Positions 8,923 to 16,624 of a DNA stretch of 64,000 nucleotides are shown piece by piece. The translations under genes were made by a program, and so were the position numbers. The stretch spans positions 9,971 through 73,970 of the forward strand of contig JBBRBN010000008.1 in NCBI GenBank assembly GCA_038205755.1, written 5' to 3'. Origin of the DNA: JANNWF01 sp038205755. Its GTDB lineage: Bacteria > Pseudomonadota > Gammaproteobacteria > Xanthomonadales > Xanthomonadaceae. The notes under the pieces were generated by a model. The model saw only the letters and a list, made by a program, of their open reading frames with translations. It searched no databases and was not told the origin of the DNA. The first letter of the stretch is position 1, and every line of letters starts with the position of its first letter.

Positions 8923-9812
8923 GCCGCCCGCCGCTGTACCTGGTCGATGCCAGCATTTACATCTTCCGTGCTTGGCATTCGCTGCCGGATTCGTTCGTCG
9001 ATCAGGCTGGCGAGCCGGTCAACGCCGTCCAGGGCTTCGTCCGCTTTCTGCTTGAGCTGCTCGAGCGGGAGCGGCCGCAGCACATCGCGGTGGCCTTCGA
9101 CGAATCGCTGGAAGGCTCCTTCCGCAACGCGATCTTTGCTGCTTACAAGGCCAACCGGGACCCCGCGCCGGAAGCGCTGAAGGCACAGTTCCGCCACTGC
9201 CAGGCGGTTGCGCGCGCGCTCGGCCTGATAGTCATGGTCGACCCTCGCTTCGAGGCTGATGACTTGATCGGGACCTTGCTGACGCGGCAGCGCAGCGCTG
9301 GCTACCGGGGTGTGATCGTTTCACCGGACAAGGACCTGTCACAGCTGCTGGAAGCCGATGACCAACAGTGGGACTACGCCCGCGACCTGCGCTGGGTCGC
9401 CTCCGACGTTCCACAGCGAATGGGCGTGCGCGCCGACCAGGTCGCCGACTTTCTCGGGTTGAGCGGCGATGCAGTGGACAACATTCCAGGCGTGCCGGGC
9501 ATTGGCGCCAAGACCGCGGCGGCACTGCTCACTCATTTCGGCTCACTCGACGCGCTGCTGGAGCGCGTCAACGAAGTGCCGTTCCTGCGTTTGCGCGGTG
9601 CGGCCAGCCACGCCATACGCTTGCGCGACCACCGCGAGCAGGCGCTGCTGTCGCGACAGCTGGCCACGATTCACCTGCAGGCTCCGCTTTCCCAGTCAGT
9701 GCAGGATGCGCGACGCCAGCCGGGCAATCGAGACCAGCTGCTGGCACTGATGGAGCAGCTGCGCTTCGGGCCAATGACCCGCCGGCGCGCCTTGGAGCAG
9801 CTCGCCGACTGA
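8919..9812 (+). CDS. 5'-3' exonuclease / flap endonuclease (Xni/ExoIX type)
   Basis: This 297-residue protein matches the nuclease domain of DNA polymerase I without the polymerase. It shows LVDASIYIFRAWHS, the acidic metal-site motifs AFDESLEGSFRN and EADDLIGTL, VSPDKDLSQLL, and the helix-hairpin-helix region GDAVDNIPGVPGIGAKTAA around residues 185-205. It is expected to bind or cut 5' flaps and branched DNA. It overlaps the upstream nitroreductase gene by four bases and converges on the next gene. The complete acidic set suggests a catalytic protein, closer to PolA exonuclease than to degenerate ExoIX. Confidence 0.9.
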   Translation: MSRPPLYLVDASIYIFRAWHSLPDSFVDQAGEPVNAVQGFVRFLLELLERERPQHIAVAFDESLEGSFRNAIFAAYKANRDPAPEALKAQFRHCQAVARALGLIVMVDPRFEADDLIGTLLTRQRSAGYRGVIVSPDKDLSQLLEADDQQWDYARDLRWVASDVPQRMGVRADQVADFLGLSGDAVDNIPGVPGIGAKTAAALLTHFGSLDALLERVNEVPFLRLRGAASHAIRLRDHREQALLSRQLATIHLQAPLSQSVQDARRQPGNRDQLLALMEQLRFGPMTRRRALEQLAD

Positions 9813-9822
9813 GCTTCCCCGG

Positions 9823-11283
9823 CTAATCGCCGGTTGGCTCGGTGGCCGGATCGCGCTGCATGAACTTCGGCGCCTGATGGCTGCTGACCGGCGCGGGAAT
9901 CTTGCCGGGCCGGCCGGTCGGGATCGAACCCGCGACATCGCTGGCAAAGTTGGCCGACACTTCGAACACGCGCGTCGACTCGATGGCATCGCTGCGCCTG
10001 GGTAGGCCAAAGCGGTCATAGGCATGCTTCTGGCCATTGGCGATGAACAGCAGCCGGTCGCCGGCCAGCGTGGCCAGCGTCGGCGTACCGAATTCCGGCC
10101 GGCCGGCTGCCAGCGGCTTGGCGCCGGTGAAGCTGCGCCCACCCGGAGCGAGCAGCAGGCGCATGACCCGGGCTGGCTGCATTCCGCTCTGCACGGCAAT
10201 CAGCGAGTCCTGCCACCACACCAGGCCCTCGATTCCGGCCAGCGCCAATGTCTTTGGCACCGCCACATCAAAGGGCTTGCCGGCTGCCAGGTCGTATCCG
10301 AAAACGCCACGCTCGGCATCGGCGAAGTACAGAACCCGGCCGTCGCCGCTGACCGTCATCCCGCGAATGCCGGTCAACGTGGTGGCGTGGAAGACGCGCT
10401 GCAGGTTGTCATCGCGCACCATGTAAACAGCATTGTTGATGCCATCGGCGGCATACACCACGCCATCGGGACCGAGTGCCAGGTTGGACATGAAAAACGC
10501 GCCGCCCACCAGCGCTGGCGACAGATAACTCTTCAGAAAGGCGCCGGTCTTGAGATCAAACTTGAACACGCCCGCCCGACCCAGATCACTTTCCGGCTGG
10601 TAGCCCTTGAAGTGCGGCACTGCGGTGGAAGCGACCCACAGCACATTGCGCTCGGCATCGACTGCCAGGTCCATCACTGCCCACAGGCCATTTTCTTCGC
10701 TCGCCTTGACGAACGGGCGCAGCGCGCCATCCGCGGCCACCCGGTACACGGCACCTTCGCGAATGCTGCCGACCAGCAGCTGCTTGGCCGACGCGTCCCA
10801 GGCCAGACTCTCGATCAGCAGATCCTGCTTGGGCAGTGTGTAGCGCACTTCACCCTCCCCGAACGGCGTCAGGTTTGTCTCCAACGACTCGACGATGTAC
10901 TCCCACGCGCGGGTATCGGCGACCGCTTCAAAGCGACTGTCCTCGCCGATCTTCATGCCGTAGCCCTGGGTCTGCAGCTCCAGCAGCGCGGTGTAGGACT
11001 GACTCCTGAGTCCCTGCCGAGCATAGGCCGCCGCCATTTCAACCTTGATCTGGCCGATATGCGGCCGCAGCTCGCTCAGCCGCCTCCAGACCGCCGCCTC
11101 GGACGTCCAATCCTTGCTGCCGTTAAACCCGACCACCATCTGCCGCAGCTGATCGACGTCGGAGAGTGCGCCCAGTTCGATTTCGAGTTTGGTCGGTGCC
11201 GGCGGCGGCGCGGCGGGACGCGGCTGCGCATGGGCTACCGACAGCAGGGCCAGCAGGACTAAGGCGACAATGGGTCGGATCAT
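9823..11283 (-). CDS. Secreted protein with SMP-30/NHL-like beta-propeller
   Basis: This is a 486-residue protein. The chosen ATG gives a clean signal peptide (MIRPIVALVLLALLSVAHA-Q); a longer frame exists but would bury it. A Pro-rich stretch and a helical N-terminal region (about 35-140, with TPR-like spacing such as AAAYARQGLRSQSYTALLEL) precede repeated propeller-blade motifs: LLIESLAWDASAKQLLVGS, VMDLAVDAERNVLWVAS and MSNLALGPDGVVYAADG. The fold suggests a periplasmic binding or hydrolase-type propeller; no catalytic residues are evident. Function unknown. It faces the exonuclease tail to tail and the Nudix gene head to head. Confidence 0.75.
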   Translation of the reverse strand: MIRPIVALVLLALLSVAHAQPRPAAPPPAPTKLEIELGALSDVDQLRQMVVGFNGSKDWTSEAAVWRRLSELRPHIGQIKVEMAAAYARQGLRSQSYTALLELQTQGYGMKIGEDSRFEAVADTRAWEYIVESLETNLTPFGEGEVRYTLPKQDLLIESLAWDASAKQLLVGSIREGAVYRVAADGALRPFVKASEENGLWAVMDLAVDAERNVLWVASTAVPHFKGYQPESDLGRAGVFKFDLKTGAFLKSYLSPALVGGAFFMSNLALGPDGVVYAADGINNAVYMVRDDNLQRVFHATTLTGIRGMTVSGDGRVLYFADAERGVFGYDLAAGKPFDVAVPKTLALAGIEGLVWWQDSLIAVQSGMQPARVMRLLLAPGGRSFTGAKPLAAGRPEFGTPTLATLAGDRLLFIANGQKHAYDRFGLPRRSDAIESTRVFEVSANFASDVAGSIPTGRPGKIPAPVSSHQAPKFMQRDPATEPTGD

Positions 11284-11413
11284 GGGGATGCACGAGTCGA
11301 GGGGAATCGAGGCTGTGCGACCGCCCGACATCGACAAAGGTTCCCGAGACGGGCGCCAACGGCGCAGCAGCGAAGGCTATCATCGGCTATTCCGCATTCA
11401 ACCCCAAACTGCA

Positions 11414-11968
11414 ATGACAGTCTCTTATCCGCCCGACGCGACCGACACCGTTCTCCACCAAGGCCAGTACCTGCGTCTATGCCGTCGCGGCCGATGGGAG
11501 TACGCCGAGCGCACCAATGCATCGAGTGCAGTGATCGTGGTGGCGGTGACGCCCGACGACAACGTGCTGTTTGTCGAGCAGTTCCGCGTACCGATCGGGG
11601 CTCCAAGCATCGAGATGCCGGCCGGTCTGGTTGGCGATCATGGCGCGGCAGAGGCGATGGAGACCGCCGCACAGCGGGAACTTCTGGAGGAAACCGGCTG
11701 GCATGCCGAGCGCGTCGAGTACCTGATGCAGGGACCGTCGTCATCCGGAATGAGCAACGAAATCATCGGCTTCGTGCGTGCCCGCGGTCTGCGTCGCGTG
11801 CACGCGGGCGGCGGAGACGCCAGCGAGCGCATCACCGTCCACGAAATTCCGCGCGCCAACGTCGCCGCCTGGCTGGATGACAAGCGCAGGGAAGGTTATT
11901 CGATCGATCCGAAGCTGTACGCCGGGCTGTACTTCATTGATCGCAACCCGGACGGCTCACCGGCCTGA
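11414..11968 (+). CDS. Nudix hydrolase, ADP-ribose pyrophosphatase-like
   Basis: This 184-residue protein carries a complete Nudix box (GDHGAAE, seven residues, then RELLEETGW) around residues 75-97. Upstream, VLFVEQFRVPIGAPSIEMPAG is the strand pattern of ADP-ribose/nucleoside-sugar pyrophosphatases of the NudF group. It probably cleaves ADP-ribose or a related nucleoside diphosphate sugar. The frame is open further upstream, but the ATG giving MTVSYPPDATD fits the family length. It is convergent with the MAPEG gene. Confidence 0.88.
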   Translation: MTVSYPPDATDTVLHQGQYLRLCRRGRWEYAERTNASSAVIVVAVTPDDNVLFVEQFRVPIGAPSIEMPAGLVGDHGAAEAMETAAQRELLEETGWHAERVEYLMQGPSSSGMSNEIIGFVRARGLRRVHAGGGDASERITVHEIPRANVAAWLDDKRREGYSIDPKLYAGLYFIDRNPDGSPA

Positions 11969-11977
11969 GCCGGCGGC

Positions 11978-12370
11978 TCAGCCGGCGATGAAAAACCGCC
12001 ACAGCAGCGAGATGCTGAGGCCGGCCAACGCCAGCATGGTCAGCAACATCCCGTACATGCGACCGGTCGAGACGCCGGCACTCCCGGAAAGGCCCCAGGC
12101 GTGCAGCACGCGTCCGAGCAGAAGTGCGCTACCCAGAAGATGCAGCAGCAGCATCGTGCCACCGCAAAGTTCGAGGGCCACCAGCATCAGCAGTCCGATC
12201 GGAAGACTCTCGACCGCATTGCCATGCGCCCGCACCCGGCGCAGCAGAACGGCGTCGTCGCCGTCGCCAAGCCCGACCCGCTGATGCCGCCGGCGGGCAA
12301 TCACGCCAATGGTCAAGGCCAGCAGCAGCGCGCCGCCCAGGGCGACGTATAGCGGGGAAGTCACAAGCAT
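11978..12370 (-). CDS. MAPEG-family membrane protein (YecN-like)
   Basis: This 130-residue protein has four membrane spans. The MAPEG signature region is visible: HGNAVESLPIGLLMLVALEL, then VLHAWG. Family members include microsomal glutathione transferases, but bacterial YecN-type members are mostly uncharacterised. It lies just downstream of the PhoX gene on the same strand (21 bp gap) and may be transcribed with it. A glutathione link is plausible given gshA, frmA and ggt in the window, but it is not shown. Confidence 0.83.
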   Translation of the reverse strand: MLVTSPLYVALGGALLLALTIGVIARRRHQRVGLGDGDDAVLLRRVRAHGNAVESLPIGLLMLVALELCGGTMLLLHLLGSALLLGRVLHAWGLSGSAGVSTGRMYGMLLTMLALAGLSISLLWRFFIAG

Positions 12371-12391
12371 CGAGAGCGCTCCGGGTAAGGA

Positions 12392-13783
12392 TCAGATCAG
12401 GCCATCACGCCACGGACCGGTGATTGCCACCGTCATCCCAGGGAAATAGATGTTGGCAAACAGCCAGCGGCCGTCTGGCGAAAAACAGGCGCCCGCCCAT
12501 TCGGCGCCACGGAAGTCGCCGCTGAAACCGCGCGCGCCATCCAGCACCACGTTGTTCTCGGCGAACGGAAAAACGTCGCCGCCAACGGTCAAGCCGAACA
12601 GCTTCTGGGTTGCCCGTCGGGCGTCCTGACAGATCACCATGCCGCCGCGCCGGCTCAGGACGATGTTGTCGGGGTAGTCCAGCACCTCCGGGTCGGTCGA
12701 CTCATAGACCAGTCGCAGCTCTCCCGATTCGGGTCGATAGGCAAACAGCTGGCCACAGGCAGCGTCGCCACCGTTGGTCGCCGTGAAGAAGACTTCCTGT
12801 TCGCTGGCGATGCAGCCCTCCAGCCGGGTGAACATCGCCGCACCCTGCGAAAAGCCTTGAATCTGCACCCCATCGATGGCGCCAGACTGGGGGTTGATGC
12901 CGCGCTCGGGCTGCTCGATGTCAACCCAACTGGTGGCGAAGCTCTCGCCCACGCGCAGACCGGAGCGCAGGTCGCTACGGGTGTCAACGCGCAGCATCTG
13001 CAGCTTGCCGCCTGCCTCCAGCTTGCCCGCCTCGCTGGGGACAAAGCGGAAGAATCCCGCTTTGGGCTCCAGATCCTCGGTCAGATAGAAGTGCCCGCTG
13101 GCCGCGTGGGCGGCCACCGCCTCATGCCGGAACTGTCCCATCGCCCGAAGGGGCACGGCGCTGGCAGGTGCCGTCGCAGGTACTTCAAACAGAAACCCAT
13201 GATCGCGCTTGAGGCTGACTGCCGAACCCCGAATACTTGAGGTTCCCGCGCGGGTGACGATCTCCTCGCAGCTGAGCCAGCTACCCCAGGGCGTCACGCC
13301 GCCGGCGCAGTTCGTCAAGGTGCCCGAAAGTGAGGGTCGTGCGTCAACCAGTTCGGCGCGCTCGGTGTCAAAAACCAGGTTGACCGTGCCGCCCGAGCAG
13401 GCGCCGTCATAGTGCGGCGTCTGCGCGCCAAACGCGCCGCCAAAGGCGGTGACCTCGTGATTCCTGACCAGCGTCAGTCGGCTGCCTTCGGACTTCACGA
13501 TGCCCATCCCATCGTGTCGCTCTGGACATTTCGTGCCGTCGGCCAACGCTTCGCCAGCCCAGCCAAAGGTCGTGTAGCTGAAGCCCGCCGGAAGTCGCAG
13601 CAGCGGCAGTCCGGTCGCCATGTCGCGAACGCTCTTGAGCGGGCCATAGCCAGCGCCAGACTGCGCAGCGGCGGTGCCTGACCCTGCCGCAGCCAGCAGC
13701 TTTCCCAGCGGCGAAAGCCCCAGGGCGACCAAGCCTGAGCGCGCAAGGAAGTTCCGACGAGACGCAGCGCGAGTAGTGTTCAT
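12392..13783 (-). CDS. phoX: PhoX-family alkaline phosphatase (DUF839), Tat-exported
   Basis: This 463-residue protein begins with a twin-arginine signal (SRRNFLARSGLVALGLSPLG) and continues through the DUF839 fold typical of PhoX: YTTFGWAGEALADG, LVRNHEVTAFGG, GTLTNCAGGVTPWGSWLSCEE and GACFSPDGRWLFANIYFPG. PhoX enzymes are Ca/Fe-dependent monoester phosphatases of the periplasm; Tat export fits folding with cofactors in the cytoplasm. The ATG was chosen over a TTG five codons upstream. No Pho-box is obvious. Some DUF839 proteins are not phosphatases, so the activity is inferred. Confidence 0.87.
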   Translation of the reverse strand: MNTTRAASRRNFLARSGLVALGLSPLGKLLAAAGSGTAAAQSGAGYGPLKSVRDMATGLPLLRLPAGFSYTTFGWAGEALADGTKCPERHDGMGIVKSEGSRLTLVRNHEVTAFGGAFGAQTPHYDGACSGGTVNLVFDTERAELVDARPSLSGTLTNCAGGVTPWGSWLSCEEIVTRAGTSSIRGSAVSLKRDHGFLFEVPATAPASAVPLRAMGQFRHEAVAAHAASGHFYLTEDLEPKAGFFRFVPSEAGKLEAGGKLQMLRVDTRSDLRSGLRVGESFATSWVDIEQPERGINPQSGAIDGVQIQGFSQGAAMFTRLEGCIASEQEVFFTATNGGDAACGQLFAYRPESGELRLVYESTDPEVLDYPDNIVLSRRGGMVICQDARRATQKLFGLTVGGDVFPFAENNVVLDGARGFSGDFRGAEWAGACFSPDGRWLFANIYFPGMTVAITGPWRDGLI

Positions 13784-13837
13784 TCGTCCATTTGCCAAGT
13801 GTGGATTCGCACTCGGGGCACTTCCGCGTCCCGTCAG

Positions 13838-15034
13838 CTAACCCGGCGGTGGTGAGGGTGGGGGCGGCGGCGGCGGCGGCGCTGAACCAGCAGCGGCGTG
13901 CGTGACCTGCGCGACAGGGGCAGCCAGGCCGGCTCGCGGCCGACGAACCAGCCAGATGATTGCGAACGCGAGCGCACCCAGAAAGACAATCAGCAGCCAG
14001 GGCCGATAGAAGAGCCAGCCGGAAACGATCGTCAGCAGGCTCAGACTGAGCGCCAGCAGCCCGGCGACCACGGTGGTCACCATTCGGCCGATGCCACCGA
14101 TGATTGGCAGGCTGCCGAGGACGCCGCTGATCGGCCGCAACATGAGCCCGAAGCCAATCCAGAAAGCCATGAACCCACCGCTGCGCAGCGCCCACCCCAT
14201 GCTGCTGTTGCGGCTGCCTGCGGCGTCGAACAGCGCCGCGGAGCCGACGCTCCCGCGCTGGGCCAGCAGCAGTTCACCCTGCTTGACCGCGAAAGGTTCG
14301 AGCCGCCCTGCCTTCTGCTGAGCGACGACGCTGGCGCGGCCCAGCGGCACCCGGTCAAAGCGGATTCGGATGTCGCCAATGGCAGGCGAGTCGAGCGAGT
14401 CGGCCGACGTCAGTACGCCGGCCTCCACTCGCAAACTCGCCGCCAGGTTGGCCGGCAGACTCTGCATGCTCGGACCGACGCTCTCCCAGCTGGACAACTC
14501 GTTGATCGCATCAGGGCCAAGGCTGAACGCACCGAGGCGGACCTCATCGGCATTCCAGCGGCTGCTCGGAAACGGCAGCGCAGCGGGATTCTCGTGACCT
14601 TGCGGTCGATCAAATCCGGCGTGCTCAATCGGCTCGCCCGACCAGGTCTTCTCGTAGCGGTAGTCATAGCCCTGCTTGTCGCCCTCTTGGCGGGACTTCT
14701 TTTCCTGCCACTGGTACATCTCGACCCGACGACGCAGCGCGATGCCTTCGGCTTCGACACCGAAGTCCGGATCGAGCAGCCGTCCGGTTGCCGCAAGTTC
14801 GGAGCGCACGTGCAGCAACCGACCTTCGTTGGCCGGGTCAACGGCCTCGGCTTCAACTGACTGCACCAGTGCCTTGCCCTCCGCCAGGACGGCGGTGCGC
14901 TTTACCGTGCGTCCCTCATTCCAGAACAGCACCAGGGTTGCGACGAGCAGCAGGGCTGCGCCACCCAGCAGCCCGCCCAGCAGTCCCTTGATGCCGCCGC
15001 CGTCTCGCTTGCCGAGGCCTGGAATGGAGAACAT
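13838..15034 (-). CDS. TMEM43 (LUMA) family membrane protein
   Basis: This 398-residue protein has one N-terminal span (about 20-38) and a large soluble domain (about 45-255, with LVLFWNEGRTVKR just after the span and the paired VEMYQWQEKKSR region). Three or four closely packed spans follow (about 265-370), then a cytosolic tail ending in poly-proline. This layout is that of TMEM43, known from human cardiomyopathy and scattered in bacteria, where its role is unclear. It lies 11 bp after the DUF4920 gene on the same strand, so the two are probably one operon. Confidence 0.82.
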   Translation of the reverse strand: MFSIPGLGKRDGGGIKGLLGGLLGGAALLLVATLVLFWNEGRTVKRTAVLAEGKALVQSVEAEAVDPANEGRLLHVRSELAATGRLLDPDFGVEAEGIALRRRVEMYQWQEKKSRQEGDKQGYDYRYEKTWSGEPIEHAGFDRPQGHENPAALPFPSSRWNADEVRLGAFSLGPDAINELSSWESVGPSMQSLPANLAASLRVEAGVLTSADSLDSPAIGDIRIRFDRVPLGRASVVAQQKAGRLEPFAVKQGELLLAQRGSVGSAALFDAAGSRNSSMGWALRSGGFMAFWIGFGLMLRPISGVLGSLPIIGGIGRMVTTVVAGLLALSLSLLTIVSGWLFYRPWLLIVFLGALAFAIIWLVRRPRAGLAAPVAQVTHAAAGSAPPPPPPPPSPPPG

Positions 15035-15044
15035 GGCGCTGCCG

Positions 15045-15491
15045 CTAGTGCGATGCGAGCGTCACGGCATGGGCGACGATACGAAACTCGCGTCGCGGCA
15101 CGTCGGCCACCGCAATCCCCGCGTCCTTGGCATAGTGCTCCGCGGTCTTTTCGTCCAGATCGACCTGGCTCAGAGTTCCGAATACCTCAGCGGCACCGTG
15201 CGCATCGGTCGGCAGGAAAAACCCGTAGTCGAGCATGGTGACACGGGCACTGCGACCATCGGCCTCAAGCTCCATCCAGCAGCCCTTCTTGCGGCAAATC
15301 CTCGCTACCCGGCCACTCAGTTTTTGCGGCTGCGTGACGTCGCCGGCAAATGCGTCGATCGCGGCCGCTACCGAGCGCGCCGGTCCGGCAGGCATCTCGC
15401 CGCCAAAGTGCTGCGGCGAAGCAGATTCACCTGCCATCAAGGGGGCGGCGGCAACCAGCAGAGCAACCAACAGTCCTCGGACAATACGCAT
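15045..15491 (-). CDS. DUF4920 exported protein
   Basis: This 148-residue protein has a signal peptide (MRIVRGLLVALLVAAAPLMA-G) and a DUF4920 domain with SGRVARICRKKGCWMELE and YGFFLPTDAHGAAEVFGTL. The family is uncharacterised and usually periplasmic; the conserved Cys pair suggests metal or redox chemistry, but that is inference. GAGGTG lies five bases before the chosen ATG, deciding against a TTG four codons earlier. Followed closely by the TMEM43 gene. Confidence 0.82.
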   Translation of the reverse strand: MRIVRGLLVALLVAAAPLMAGESASPQHFGGEMPAGPARSVAAAIDAFAGDVTQPQKLSGRVARICRKKGCWMELEADGRSARVTMLDYGFFLPTDAHGAAEVFGTLSQVDLDEKTAEHYAKDAGIAVADVPRREFRIVAHAVTLASH

Positions 15492-15515
15492 CGGACACCT
15501 CAATGTGATGGTGGG

Positions 15516-16391
15516 TCAGTGCGCGAGCGGACGCGCCGCCAGCGCCTCGACAGGGTGATCAGTAATGTAGCGGCCGCGGCCGTCCCGCTGCACGCGGGCC
15601 AGGGCACAGCCGGAGTCGTGGGTGAAGAAGAGCCTGACACCGCGTTTGACCGCATCGTCGAGCAGCACCGCCTTCTCGTCAATCAGGCGCTCAGGGTTGC
15701 GGTCATAGCCCATCGTAATCGGCAGGTGTACCCACGGCCGACCAGGAATCAGATCCGCGCAGAACAGCAGCCCGCCATGGTTCTCCGGACCGACCAGTTC
15801 GGACAGCATCAGTCCGGGCGTGTGGCCTTCGCTGTAGTGGAAGCGCACCGCCGCACCGAGGGTTGGGCTGTGCTCGCCCTCGACCAGCTCGAGGCGGCCC
15901 GACCGCTGCAGCAGCGTGGTCAGCTCGGGGATGAAACTCGCGCGATCCCGTGGATGCGGCGTCAGCGCCCGCTGCCAGTGGGTCGCCCCAACAAGGAACC
16001 TGGCGTTGGGAAACAGCAGTTGCGCCGGCTGATCAGCCGCCCAAGCGCTCAGCAGACCGCCGGCGTGGTCAAAATGCAGATGACTCAGCACCACGACATC
16101 AATGTCCTCGTGGGTGAAGCCGGCTGCCGCCAGCGAGTCGAGCAGCACGTGGCGTGCTTCGACCACGCCATAACGCTGCCGCAGCTGCGGCTCGAAGAAC
16201 GCGCCGATACCGGTCTCGAACAGCACCGACTTGCCATTGATTGGGCTGGCCAGCAGGGCGCGACAGGCCAGCGGCACCCGATTGGCCGCATCCGGCGGCA
16301 GCCATTGCGACCACATCGCCTTGGGTGCGTTGCCAAACATGGCGCCGCCGTCCAGCAGCTGTGAATTGCCCATGACCGACCACAGCTTCAT
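15516..16391 (-). CDS. Metallo-beta-lactamase-fold hydrolase
   Basis: This 291-residue enzyme has the metal-binding motif SHLHFDHAGG (about 111-120), a second-site HTPGL region and FTHD near the C-terminus. That layout resembles the AHL-lactonase/alkylsulfatase-like branch of the fold. Substrate unknown; quorum-signal lactonase activity is only one possibility. GGGAGG sits six bases before the chosen ATG and directly abuts an alternative ATG two codons upstream. The first codons lie inside a 33-bp sequence repeated 191 bp upstream, so the gene's 5' end has been partly duplicated. Confidence 0.87.
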   Translation of the reverse strand: MKLWSVMGNSQLLDGGAMFGNAPKAMWSQWLPPDAANRVPLACRALLASPINGKSVLFETGIGAFFEPQLRQRYGVVEARHVLLDSLAAAGFTHEDIDVVVLSHLHFDHAGGLLSAWAADQPAQLLFPNARFLVGATHWQRALTPHPRDRASFIPELTTLLQRSGRLELVEGEHSPTLGAAVRFHYSEGHTPGLMLSELVGPENHGGLLFCADLIPGRPWVHLPITMGYDRNPERLIDEKAVLLDDAVKRGVRLFFTHDSGCALARVQRDGRGRYITDHPVEALAARPLAH

Positions 16392-16574
16392 CGCCATCCT
16401 CCCGCGCTACGACCGACCGCGGCGACGGCGACTAAGCGCGGCATCCTGCCGCGCAAAGTCGCCCGGCCTCCGGCTCCTGCCTCCGGCGCACGCCCGGACG
16501 CGCAACGCTGCCGCGTTGCGCAAGCGGTCCGGTCGCGCCCATCCAGCAGCTGTGAATTGCCCATGACCGACCAC
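16351..16574. repeat. 33-bp direct repeat flanking a hairpin-rich segment at the MBL gene start
   Basis: Identical 33-bp copies lie at 16351-16383 and 16542-16574. The first is inside the coding start of the MBL hydrolase, the second just downstream of the ggt stop. Between them are two strong hairpins (16436-16454, arms GCGCGGCA/TGCCGCGC; 16500-16521, arms GCGCAACG/CGTTGCGC). The layout suggests a duplication of the gene's 5' end around a REP-like insert. Confidence 0.92.
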
Positions 16575-16624
16575 CGATTCATTGTTGCTTGCTCCCTGGC
16601 CAACGTTCGGCAACCGCCCACCTG

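Noticed and set aside
16388..16621. A small minus-strand frame beginning like the MBL hydrolase, possibly a truncated paralogue
   Set aside because: Similarity to the real gene is limited to the 33-bp duplicated DNA; beyond it there is no metallo-hydrolase sequence.
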